A DNA stretch of 64,000 nt from Sulfuricella sp. (lineage in GTDB: Bacteria > Pseudomonadota > Gammaproteobacteria > Burkholderiales > Sulfuricellaceae). Under the pieces are notes generated by a model. That model was not told where the DNA came from. It saw only the letters and a list, made by a program, of their open reading frames with translations, and made no database searches. The stretch is taken from NCBI GenBank assembly GCA_023266195.1, contig JAHFRP010000002.1:1-64000 (forward strand), given 5' to 3'. Positions within the stretch are counted from its first letter, which is position 1. Each line of letters starts with the position of its first letter. This document shows, piece after piece, positions 1-6,343 of this stretch. Made by a program: the position numbers and the translations under genes.

Positions 1-62
1 TGGATCAGGCTATCGCCAAGGCGGAGGAGAGTGGGGAATATACTGATGAGGTCAACAGGTAA
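1..62 (+). CDS. C-terminal end of an unknown protein (partial)
   Basis: The frame open at the left edge ends at the TAA at 60-62 and reads DQAIAKAEESGEYTDEVNR. The charged, helical tail with an AEESGEYTDE stretch resembles the C-termini of small antitoxin-like or RHH proteins, but only 19 residues are visible, so no family can be claimed. It precedes a region of mobile-element debris and may itself belong to an accessory gene. Confidence 0.4.
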   Translation, partial: DQAIAKAEESGEYTDEVNR

Positions 63-272
63 TCCGCTGTTCCATGGAACTAACCCAGTCGAGTCAAGAC
101 GGTCATGGCCGGACGCTTACCAGAAGAACGTCAACGAGCAGTGCGTCAATAACAAGCTACAGATCGGCAAACCGATTGGTCGCTTCCTGCCGCCCTTCAA
201 TCAATGCCAGTCATTTGCATACGGTACAGTCAATAGCTGCCGGACTGGCCCGCAACAACCGGCGCAGTAGCC

Positions 273-515
273 ATGTGGAAATTGATTCCCTGGCGCCTCG
301 TGTTCGTGATGGTCTGCTTGCTCTTGGCTGCTCTTCTCGCGATCGGACAGGCTGTTACCTTCGCATGGCTTTCGTCATTCCCAGAGCGTGCGTCCCAGCT
401 CGCATCGCTGGAAGTGAAGTTCTGGAGCTATATGGCGATTGCGGCAGCCTTGGTGGTTATCGACTTGGGACTGCTTGTTCGTATGGTGCGACAAATCAAA
501 GCGAAGCGCCGCTGA
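273..515 (+). CDS. Small two-helix membrane protein
   Basis: An 80-residue protein with two clear hydrophobic segments, about residues 8-32 (VFVMVCLLLAALLAIG) and 50-70 (YMAIAAALVVIDLGLLV), and a basic tail ending KAKRR, consistent with an inner-membrane protein with both ends in the cytoplasm. I do not recognise the family. There is no good ribosome binding site before the ATG. Its stop lies directly against a group II intron remnant in the same frame, so it could be a truncated gene. It sits in a degraded region, which lowers confidence. Confidence 0.45.
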   Translation: MWKLIPWRLVFVMVCLLLAALLAIGQAVTFAWLSSFPERASQLASLEVKFWSYMAIAAALVVIDLGLLVRMVRQIKAKRR

Positions 516-765
516 GGCGGCCCTTCGTTCGTTGCACGCCGACTACTTCCGACACGCTGGCTGATGCGCAAGTACAAACGTCTGGCTCGGCATAAAACGC
601 GAGCCCGACAAGCCCTCGGGCGACTTGCGCAGAAGTTTCCAGAGGCCTTCTGGCACTGGGGGTTGGGATGTGTGCCCAAGGCTGGATGATGGGAGCCGGA
701 TGAGTCGAGAGGCTCACGTCCGGTTTTGCGAGGGGCCGCAGGTGAAATTCCTGCGGTCTACTCAC
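516..765 (+). mobile_element. Group II intron remnant: maturase tail plus domains V and VI
   Basis: The frame from about 516 to the TGA at 687-689 encodes RWLMRKYKRLARHKTRARQ and FPEAFWHWG, the typical C-terminal tail of group II intron reverse transcriptase/maturases. It is followed at 693-726 by a structure with all marks of intron domain V and at 736-756 by a domain VI-like stem, ending near CTACTCAC at 765. The RT catalytic domain, domains I-IV and the 5' splice site are missing: only the 3' end survives. The intron lies immediately before an IS3-type transposase frame, its likely target gene. Most of the intron has been deleted, so it cannot splice or move. Confidence 0.75.
693..756 (+). 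ncRNA. Group II intron domains V and VI
   Basis: Domain V at 693-726 begins GAGCCGGA, which pairs with TCCGGTTT; it carries the AGC triad, an upper stem TGAGTC/GGCTCA closed by a GAGA tetraloop and a two-base CG bulge. Domain VI follows as the perfect stem CCGCAGG (736-742) / CCTGCGG (750-756) with an A-rich loop. This spacing and the short CTACTCAC tail are typical of bacterial introns. The upstream domains are absent, so this is a fossil structure. Confidence 0.75.
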
Positions 766-1148
766 CCCTACATCCCGATGAAACGCGGCTTCGTGTATTT
801 GTTCGCCGTCATGGACTGGGCCAGCCGCCGGGTTCTGTCGTGGCGCATGTCCAATACGCTGACCACGGACTTCTGTATTGAGGCGGTACAGGAGGCGATC
901 AGCCGTTACGGCAGGCCGGACATCTTCAACACCGACCAAGGCTGCCAGTTCACCAGCCTGGAATTCACCGGGCTGCTGAAAGACAACGGCATTCAGGTCA
1001 GCATGGATGGCAAGGCTGCTGGCGGGACAATGTGTTCGTGGAACGATTATGGCGGAGCATTAAATACGAAGAGGTCTACCTGCGAGCTTACGACAGCGTC
1101 AGTATCGCCAAGAGCGGATTGGGGAAATACATCACCAGATATAACCAG
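766..1148 (+). pseudogene. IS3-family transposase (OrfB, rve/DDE) fragment, frameshifted
   Basis: The frame reads YIPMKRGFVYLFAVMDWASR, then FNTDQGCQFTS, the rve integrase core of IS3-type OrfB transposases with the second catalytic Asp region. Around 1013-1016 one base is lost: the normal MDGKGCWRDNVFVERLW sequence breaks and continues in the next frame from 1032 as FVERLWRSIKYEEVYL, which contains the DDE glutamate region. The reading stops matching after YITRYNQ at 1148, where the expected RPHSSL end is replaced by unrelated DNA. The 5' part is missing because an intron remnant abuts it. Clearly dead. Confidence 0.85.
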
Positions 1149-1445
1149 CTCTCCATTCGCGGTTTCGTTTTTTTGGGCGGCTTCTTCGGCGGAAAGCCGG
1201 ATCGGCTCGAACTCGAGGGCTCCGACCTCCCGCAACTCCCGAAAAATGGAGCGCAGCCGTGTTTTCCCGGTTCGGGTGATGCGCTCTAGCGCCCCTGACC
1301 GAATTCGCCAATCGCGCGGAAGATCCCACAAAAACGCGAAAAAGCCTCGCGCAGCCAAGGAAATGCGAGCGTCCCGCAAAACCGCCCTTTTTTGTGGGAC
1401 TGAAAAATTCGTTTCTGCGTCGCGCCGAAAAGAAATTTCACTCAT
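1149..1445 (-). pseudogene. Truncated helix-turn-helix protein of an older integrated element
   Basis: From the ATG at 1445 the protein begins MSEISFRRDAETNFSVPQKR and continues through AARGFFAFLW and SGALERITRTGKTRLRSIFR, the winged-helix/HTH pattern found in accessory proteins of plasmids and integrative elements. At about residue 99 the sequence runs into the antisense of the IS3 transposase, so its original C-terminus has been lost by the junction near 1148. Its start overlaps the stop of the AlpA-like gene by four bases, showing the two formed an operon. Function as a DNA-binding or replication accessory protein is inference. Confidence 0.55.
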
Positions 1446-1801
1446 GCCACACCGCCTTTTGCTGCGCCGTGTGCCTCTTCCTTCACCCGCCGTGGCCGAC
1501 CTCGCCCACGTTTTTCGGCTTGCCCGAGTTTAGCGGGTGTTGCGGCAGTCGGTTGGGTTTTGTCCGCAGGAAACGGGCTTGGCGCAAGACTTGCCAGCCA
1601 AACCGCCACGTCAATCAGTCGCGCGCAGCGCGCTCCGCCAATTTTGACGGTGTGGAACGGCAACGTGCCGGCGCATGCCTTATTTCGCGCCGTCTGGCGC
1701 GCCATGCCAAGAACTGGCGCGAGTTTTTGGACCGGCGCAACGATCGCGCCATCAAAAAAAATTTGCAACAGCTCAAGCTGTTGACGAACTTGAAAATCCA
1801 T
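1442..1801 (-). CDS. AlpA/PrtN-like DNA-binding protein of the relic element
   Basis: The ATG at 1801, preceded by an AAGG-type site, gives a 119-residue protein. Residues 15-60 (IVAPVQKLAPVLGMARQTAR followed by GTLPFHTVKIG) look like a helix-turn-helix of the AlpA, pyocin-activator PrtN or excisionase kind, followed by a Trp-containing VAVWLASLA segment and a basic Lys/Arg/Ala tail. A gene of the same kind occupies the same place in the intact element to the right (17413-17796). An upstream ATG at 1843 exists but has a poorer start context. Role as excision or replication regulator is inferred from position. Confidence 0.55.
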   Translation of the reverse strand: MDFQVRQQLELLQIFFDGAIVAPVQKLAPVLGMARQTARNKACAGTLPFHTVKIGGARCARLIDVAVWLASLAPSPFPADKTQPTAATPAKLGQAEKRGRGRPRRVKEEAHGAAKGGVA

Positions 1802-2167
1802 GACCTTTTTCTCCGCGAAAAAAAGGCCTCTCCACCGCCGCAACTTGCGCTGCCCGGGATTCCAGGCAGGCCGCAGGTGGCCAAGCGAGCCGGTGGGCTG
1901 CGAAATGCGGCTTGCGCCGCCCGCCCCGAGCGCACGAAAACCGGGCGGTTTTTTTTAAGGCTTCTTTTTGCGCTGGAGCGCCCGGCGAGCTACCGGCATT
2001 CCGAAAATATTACCGGTTTTCAATTTTTGAACCGGCCAAAAATAACTACGATTTTTACGCTTATTTTTTGGGAGACTGCCACGAAGAGAAAAACTACCGG
2101 ATGCATTTCGAGGGTTTTTGGTCCGCGGGGGACAAAATGGGGACAGGAAAGCCGGTATGAATTGGTA
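1802..2167. other. Non-coding right end of the relic element
   Basis: No convincing gene is visible between the AlpA-like gene and the 11-bp repeat array. The stretch is GC-rich to about 1950 and then clearly AT-richer. It contains a GC stem followed by eight T (ACCGGGCGGTTTTTTTT near 1939) that could end transcription on the plus strand, and a diverged repeat-like ACAAAATGGGGACAG near 2132-2146. Confidence 0.4.
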
Positions 2168-2266
2168 AAAACGGGGACAAAACGGGGACAAAACGGGGAC
2201 AAAACGGGGACAAAACGGGGACAAAACGGGGACAAAACGGGGACAAAACGGGGACAAAACGGGGAC
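2168..2266. repeat. Nine perfect tandem copies of an 11-bp repeat
   Basis: AAAACGGGGAC is repeated nine times without a single change, ending just before AGTGAAAGG. A diverged copy lies upstream near 2132-2146. Eleven bases is close to one DNA helical turn, so a protein binding each unit would line up on one face. Related GGGCACAAAACG motifs occur at both ends of the intact element (2479-2493 and 18078-18160), which suggests recombinase or excisionase arm sites. Function is inferred. Confidence 0.85.
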
Positions 2267-2321
2267 AGTGAAAGGCCGAAAAACGGATTTTTGCTTGGTT
2301 TTGCGGTGGCGCCTGAAAAAT

Positions 2322-2346
2322 AAAAACCGCCTAAGCGGCGGTTTTT
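2322..2346 (-). terminator. Copy of the tRNA-His terminator at the left junction
   Basis: AAAAACCGCC / GGCGGTTTTT form a 10-bp stem around TAAGC. A nearly identical hairpin, differing in the loop, lies next to the intact tRNA-His at 18201-18225. It is part of the longer homology that extends outward from the att core, so it came with an element end or is the original chromosomal copy. Confidence 0.75.
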
Positions 2347-2354
2347 ATTAAAGT

Positions 2355-2407
2355 TTTTTGGGGTGGCTGATGGGGCTCGAACCCACGACAACCGGAATCA
2401 CAATCCG
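2355..2407. repeat. Left attachment site (tRNA-His 3' fragment)
   Basis: These 53 bases are identical to 18234-18286 and correspond to the 3' half of tRNA-His, from the encoded CCA end to the anticodon arm (CAATCCG). After 2407 the sequence diverges into element DNA, 100 bp before the integrase start. It is a truncated tRNA copy and not a functional tRNA: the D arm and acceptor 5' strand are missing. Confidence 0.9.
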
Positions 2408-2509
2408 AAACTGGTATTTTCTGAAACCACGTATTGACGCGGGTTACAGGGCGATTTACACTGATCGAAATTGATTTCGGGCACAAAACGGTCACAGTGA
2501 GGGTCGAAA

Positions 2510-3499
2510 ATGGCGAGTTTCAGACAGCGAAAATCGGGTTACTGGCAGGCGATAATCCGGCGCGAGAATCATCCGCAGCAGTCGAAAACGTTTGCGTTGC
2601 GAGTCGATGCGGAACGCTGGGCTCGCGATATAGAGAATAAAATGGATCGCGGGGTTTTTGTGTCCACCGTTGAGGCCGAATCAACAACCCTCGCTAACGC
2701 GCTGGAACGGTACGAGCGCGAGGTTTCGCGGCAGAAGAAGGGGTATGAGCAGGAGCGCTACCGGATCCGCGCCTGGGCGGTTCTTGACCTCGCTAAGAAG
2801 TCGTTGGCGGGGTTGCGGGGGGCGGACTTCGCGAAATACCGGGATGATCGTCTGACACTCGTTTCGCCGGCGACCGTGCGCCTGGAGCTGGCGCTGATCT
2901 CCCACGTTTTCGCGATCGCGAATAAGGAGTGGGGGATCCCAGTCGCGAACCCCGTTGCCAATATCCGTTTGCCGCGCGTTGCAAATGCGCGGGAACGGCG
3001 ATTGGAGCCGGCCGAAGAGACCGCTCTATTAAAGGAGCTGGAAGCGCCGGCCGGCGACCGGTCGAACATCTGGATCCGGCCGGTCATTGTACTGGCCCTA
3101 GAGACCGCCATGCGGCAGGGCGAGCTGTTATCGTTGCGGTGGGAAAACGTTGATCTCCGGCGCCGCACCGCGCGGCTGCCGGACACAAAAAACGGGACGG
3201 CGCGTGATGTGCCGTTGTCTAACCGTGCCGTGGCGGTATTAGAGGCACTACCGCGGTCGATCGACGGGCGAGTATTCGCGACCACCGAGAGCGCGTTGAA
3301 ACAGTCCTGGGTTCGTGCCGTGAAGAGGGCGGAGATAGAGGGGCTGCATTTCCATGATCTCCGCCACGAAGCGACCAGCAGGCTCGCGGAAAAGCTGGCA
3401 CTTCATGAGTTAATGAAAGTCACCGGGCATAAAGACACTCGCATGCTTGCGCGGTATTATCATCCGCGAGCCGAAGATCTAGCGAAGAAGCTGGGCTAA
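2510..3499 (+). CDS. int: Site-specific tyrosine recombinase (integrase)
   Basis: A 329-residue phage-type integrase. The N-terminal part (residues 1-60, MASFRQRKSGYWQAIIRR) is a short arm-binding-like beta region, followed by a core-binding domain to about residue 150. The catalytic domain shows the expected residues: Arg in TAMRQGELLSL, Lys in DTKNGTARDVPL, the HDLRHEA box, His in TGHKDTRM and the nucleophile Tyr in LARYYHPRA. It is full length and lies 100 bp from the left att repeat, pointing inward, as usual for elements in tRNA genes. It would catalyse insertion and excision at tRNA-His. GGGCACAAAACGGTCAC just before the gene may be an arm site. Confidence 0.95.
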   Translation: MASFRQRKSGYWQAIIRRENHPQQSKTFALRVDAERWARDIENKMDRGVFVSTVEAESTTLANALERYEREVSRQKKGYEQERYRIRAWAVLDLAKKSLAGLRGADFAKYRDDRLTLVSPATVRLELALISHVFAIANKEWGIPVANPVANIRLPRVANARERRLEPAEETALLKELEAPAGDRSNIWIRPVIVLALETAMRQGELLSLRWENVDLRRRTARLPDTKNGTARDVPLSNRAVAVLEALPRSIDGRVFATTESALKQSWVRAVKRAEIEGLHFHDLRHEATSRLAEKLALHELMKVTGHKDTRMLARYYHPRAEDLAKKLG

Positions 3500-3605
3500 A
3501 GTCCTCCAACAACCTGCGTCGGTCTTAGATAGAGTGATATCATTCACCGTTGCTAAAACACATCTGTAGTTATAAACCCGCCACGATGATATACAATCGT
3601 ATATA

Positions 3606-3992
3606 ATGCATATTGACCTGCATATTCATGCGAAAGAGGATTTGCTTGAGATCCGTGCTGTAAGCCCGACTGATGCAGCCTCAATTATGGCTGCTTTAGC
3701 GCAGGTCGAGGCCGATCCCAAAGCCGCCGACAAGTTGACTACCTACGGGGAAAATCAACTGGGAACAGCAAGACTGGGTGTAAAACGGTGGCAGGCCATT
3801 AAAGGGGCAGCTGAACTTTGGCGGTTTCGTGCCTTTGACTGCCCGGCTACGAATTACAGGGTAATTTACGGTTACCATTGGCAAACCAGACAGATTTGCG
3901 TGCTGGCCGTGGTTCACAAAGAGGAATTTGATTATGACGATCTCGACAGCGACATTGCAACGCGAATCATTACTGATTGGCGCAACATCTAA
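3606..3992 (+). CDS. RelE/HigB-type toxin
   Basis: A 128-residue protein with the RelE/ParE-fold pattern: a helical N-terminus with IMAALAQVEADPKAADKL, then LWRFRAFDCPATNYRVIYGY and QICVLAVVHKEEFDYDD near the C-terminus. HigB-like members of this family cut ribosome-bound mRNA; that activity is family knowledge and not shown here. The next gene overlaps it by 58 bases and encodes an XRE HTH protein, giving the toxin-first order typical of HigBA. AT-rich promoter-like DNA with TATATAAT lies directly before the ATG. It probably stabilises the element in the host. Confidence 0.75.
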   Translation: MHIDLHIHAKEDLLEIRAVSPTDAASIMAALAQVEADPKAADKLTTYGENQLGTARLGVKRWQAIKGAAELWRFRAFDCPATNYRVIYGYHWQTRQICVLAVVHKEEFDYDDLDSDIATRIITDWRNI

Positions 3993-4386
3993 CCAGCCTG
4001 TTGCACCAGCTGCGGACATCGTTTATCGGGAATTTGGGCCTTCGCGCCCACTTCCACTTCAAAACACAACCAGCCTGTCGTCGCTGATCGACGAATTTGA
4101 GGTCGATCCCGCAATGGCGGCACACCTTGCCAATGCTCGCCGTAATTTAGCGGCGAGCATGTATGCGGATGAACTAGAAACGCTCAGTGCGGTGCGTCTT
4201 GCTGCCGGCCTCTCGCAGGCGCAGCTGGCCGTTCTTGCTCAAACAACACAGCCCTATATTGCAAGAATTGAGCGTGGAAAATTAGATCCGAGCACAGACA
4301 TGATCGCCCGTATCGCGCAAGCGCTCGGTACGAGTGAAGACGCGACTTTCCGTGCCATCAGATTACAAAGAAGCGCTCGTGGATAA
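3934..4386 (+). CDS. HigA-type XRE antitoxin
   Basis: The 150-residue product has a variable N-terminus and a Cro/C1-type HTH at about residues 85-140 (RLAAGLSQAQLAVLAQTTQP, then IARIERGKLDPSTDMIARIA). It partners the preceding toxin, whose 3' end it overlaps. The ATG at 3934 is chosen because GAGG sits about ten bases upstream inside the toxin gene; a TTG at 3928 is possible. Family knowledge: the antitoxin neutralises the toxin and represses the shared promoter through the HTH. Confidence 0.8.
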   Translation: MTISTATLQRESLLIGATSNQPVAPAADIVYREFGPSRPLPLQNTTSLSSLIDEFEVDPAMAAHLANARRNLAASMYADELETLSAVRLAAGLSQAQLAVLAQTTQPYIARIERGKLDPSTDMIARIAQALGTSEDATFRAIRLQRSARG

Positions 4387-4390
4387 CCCA

Positions 4391-4837
4391 ATGGATAGCG
4401 TTCGTTTGGTTATCGCGCAATTTTGTGATGATATCCGGCATGAGGTTGGTAACAAGTTTTCATTCATGGGCTGCTACAGCGATGAAATGATCCTCGACAA
4501 GCTACCCACTGTACTCCCTAAGCTTTGTGCGCGTGTTCAGGTAATGACGCCTGTAGACCGTCCTTTTGCGCGCCTGACGATTCGCGCAAACCTTAATGGC
4601 GACTGTCTCGCAGAAATAGAGATGCCGATAACTTCTGAGCTAAAGGAGTCATATCAACGTAAGGCACCGAAAGCGGATCTTGGACGGCTGTCGATACAGG
4701 CAATGATAGTAATCTCGCCTTTAGTCGTCTCGGAAGAATGTAGGCTCAACATCGAAGCCGAAACAGAAGATGGTATTACACAAGGAAGCTATCTCCTTAT
4801 CAGAGAGAGCAAACCCGACGACTCGCCGATGATTTAA
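4391..4837 (+). CDS. DUF6941-like hypothetical protein
   Basis: A 148-residue soluble protein starting MDSVRLVIAQFCDDIRHEVG, with FSFMGCYSDEMILDKLPTVL and a beta-rich middle. This layout resembles DUF6941 proteins, small proteins of unknown function common in accessory regions; I am not certain of the assignment. A longer version from a GTG at 4334 would overlap the antitoxin gene, and the ATG at 4391 just after the antitoxin stop is more likely. Its last bases overlap the end of the converging gene at 4834. Possibly cotranscribed with the toxin-antitoxin pair. Confidence 0.6.
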   Translation: MDSVRLVIAQFCDDIRHEVGNKFSFMGCYSDEMILDKLPTVLPKLCARVQVMTPVDRPFARLTIRANLNGDCLAEIEMPITSELKESYQRKAPKADLGRLSIQAMIVISPLVVSEECRLNIEAETEDGITQGSYLLIRESKPDDSPMI

Positions 4838-5091
4838 TCCCGCCGCCGAACATAAGCTTCCGGCAAATGAGTAACGATGATCGGGATCGTGAAAATCGCC
4901 ACACCGACAACAATCAGCAAGCTGATAGCGGTCCAGATCGCCATTAACCGCCGCCCGGTAATCCAGTACCCCCAGGCCAGTTTCGGCATCGTGATAAGCC
5001 CCGGCAAGATATCGGCCTGATTTTTTTTCCAGTCCGTTGCTGCCATCTGCGCAGCGGTCATGGATCTCAGCTGTTTGTATGTCAGTTTCAT
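4834..5091 (-). CDS. Small membrane protein of the element
   Basis: 85 residues beginning MKLTYKQLRSMTAAQMAATD, with one or two hydrophobic helices at about 40-75 (IWTAISLLIVVGVAIFTIPIIV) and a basic end YVRRRD. The N-terminal amphipathic part is soluble. It starts four bases after the stop of the DUF6573-like gene, so the two are cotranscribed. Family not recognised. Small membrane proteins of this kind are common in conjugation regions, but no function can be read from the sequence. Confidence 0.6.
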   Translation of the reverse strand: MKLTYKQLRSMTAAQMAATDWKKNQADILPGLITMPKLAWGYWITGRRLMAIWTAISLLIVVGVAIFTIPIIVTHLPEAYVRRRD

Positions 5092-5094
5092 TTT

Positions 5095-5577
5095 TCAGTC
5101 CTCGTTTTTCATCATAATCGTAATCGTCAATTCCCCCGCATCGCCAGGGCCGGCAATCATTTTTAAGGTTACCAGCCGCGGCATGCGCCCGCGGCCGCCG
5201 CGTGGCACCCGGCGAAGTTGAAACAGGGTTTCGCTGCCTCCCCGGCGCGCTGCCAGGTGCGCCATCCAGATCACGTCCCACAACCTGCCAGCCTCGTCCT
5301 GGTACGTCTGCCGGTCGGTGTCCTGGTCGGACCACTCAACGCAGTCGGACCAGACCGCCCGCGTAATCGCGACCGGACAGCGGAATCCGGCTTCCTTGCC
5401 GGGTTGGGTTACGTCGATCAGCTCGCCGTCGGCCAAGGCCTGGGCGCGGGTGTAGGTGTGGATCGGGGTGCCGAAAATCGAGGGGTTTGGGGTTTGGGTG
5501 CCTGCTCTTTGGTGGGCCTCGCGGGGCGCGACCGAAGGGGTCGCGGTGTTGGTGTTGTCCGGGTTTTGATCTGCCAT
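5095..5577 (-). CDS. DUF6573-like protein
   Basis: 160 residues. After a polar N-terminus the sequence IHTYTRAQALADGELIDVTQ matches the signature start of DUF6573 proteins, followed by a conserved FRCPVAITRAVWSDCV and a Trp-rich ...RLWDVIWMAHLAARR. The C-terminus is beta-rich (LVTLKMIAGPGDAGELTIT). Such proteins are carried by plasmids and integrative elements of proteobacteria; their role is unknown. It is soluble and lacks a signal peptide. It is first gene of a two-gene minus-strand unit with the small membrane protein. Confidence 0.7.
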   Translation of the reverse strand: MADQNPDNTNTATPSVAPREAHQRAGTQTPNPSIFGTPIHTYTRAQALADGELIDVTQPGKEAGFRCPVAITRAVWSDCVEWSDQDTDRQTYQDEAGRLWDVIWMAHLAARRGGSETLFQLRRVPRGGRGRMPRLVTLKMIAGPGDAGELTITIMMKNED

Positions 5578-5583
5578 GATTTA

Positions 5584-5831
5584 TCCTTTCGTTTATCGTT
5601 TACCTGCTCTTCGGAGCCGCCTCACGAAGTTTCATGCAGCAGGGGGCGGGTAGGCGGTGAGCAAATGGGCGTGACAGACGGGGCTGTAGGGATTGAGCAT
5701 TACCGCCGCCGGCAAAGCCGGCAAGGATAAGGCGCAGATCCCCCGGCTGGCGCGGCTGTTTGCGCTTTTCACCGACTGCCCCCTGCTGCATGAATTGGGC
5801 GGCTCCGAAAAGCAGGTGAACGATGAAAGGA
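5584..5831. repeat. Large imperfect inverted repeat, origin-like
   Basis: The arms are 5584-5650 and 5775-5831. Shared blocks are ACCTGCT, TTCGGAGCCGCC and CATGCAGCAGGGGGC (5633-5647), with their complements at 5811-5817, 5798-5809 and 5778-5792. The arms face each other across about 125 bp, a layout like the paired single-strand initiation sites of IncQ-type origins, which fits the primase of this element. The loop contains a GCCGGC-AAA-GCCGGC hairpin at 5708-5722. No gene in this 340-bp stretch looks real. Confidence 0.75.
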
Positions 5832-5863
5832 TGGGCAGATTAAAACCGCGATTCGGACAACAC

Positions 5864-5886
5864 CGCGGGCGGCAAAGCCGCCCGCG
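5864..5886. other. Perfect GC hairpin with AAA loop
   Basis: CGCGGGCGGC and GCCGCCCGCG form a 10-bp stem around AAA. A shorter hairpin with the same AAA loop lies at 5708-5722. There is no T run, so it is unlikely to be a simple terminator. Together with the neighbouring inverted repeat it suggests a folded single-strand signal. Confidence 0.6.
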
Positions 5887-5921
5887 ATCAGCCGACGCGC
5901 ACCGCGCGGCGACAAAACCTG

Positions 5922-6083
5922 TTATGTAACCGGTCCGAACCTCAGCCACCGTCTCAAAAATTCAGCATCCGCCCCCCAGGGATCCGGGCAATTTTCCAGA
6001 TGCCGCACCAAAATCCGGCGATCAGCAAACGGCCCCAGCTGGTCCAGCCGGTCAACCCACGTTGCCAATGTCATCATTTTCAT
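5922..6083 (-). CDS. Short hypothetical protein
   Basis: 53 residues starting MKMMTLATWVDRLDQLGPFA and ending FLRRWLRFGPVT. Its ATG overlaps the TGA of the preceding membrane protein gene by two bases, which fixes the start. The compact, Trp-rich soluble sequence has no recognised family. The tight overlap with a chain of minus-strand genes (8712 down to 5922) supports it being translated. Confidence 0.5.
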   Translation of the reverse strand: MKMMTLATWVDRLDQLGPFADRRILVRHLENCPDPWGADAEFLRRWLRFGPVT

Positions 6084-6343
6084 TTGACCTCCACAATCAT
6101 TTTGGTGGTGGTCGCTGGGGCGGCTGCGGGGTGGTCGCCGCACTCTTTTTCGACATCGTTGGCCCAGCCCCTGCACACGCCATCGTGCCGGTGCGGGGGC
6201 TGATCGGGGTGTATGACCTCGAAAACTATCGGTAGCACGATCAGCAGCAGCGCTGCAACGAAACCGGCTAAAAACGCGTCCTTTTTGCTGCTCGCAAATT
6301 CGACGGTGATCAGGCGATTCCAGATCATTTTGATTTTGTTCAT
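6080..6343 (-). CDS. Small single-span membrane protein
   Basis: 87 residues with one strong transmembrane segment at about 24-43 (AFLAGFVAALLLIVLPIVFE). The remainder contains HRHDGVCRGW and two Cys that could be outside the cytoplasm. Its ATG overlaps the stop of the TraY/DotA-like gene by four bases, so it is translated with it. Not recognised as a named family; by position it may assist the two mating-pore proteins. Confidence 0.6.
   Translation of the reverse strand: MNKIKMIWNRLITVEFASSKKDAFLAGFVAALLLIVLPIVFEVIHPDQPPHRHDGVCRGWANDVEKECGDHPAAAPATTTKMIVEVK

Noticed and set aside
31-270. 79-residue protein at the left edge
   Set aside because: No ribosome binding site, no recognisable domain, and it overlaps the end of the frame that closes at 62.
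2168-2266. CRISPR or coding repeat
   Set aside because: Eleven-base units with no spacers; the Val-Pro-Phe-Cys-Pro repeats of minus-strand frames are only a consequence of the repeat.
2360-2407. Second tRNA-His gene
   Set aside because: Only the 3' half is present; after CAATCCG the sequence no longer pairs, so it is an attachment site copy.
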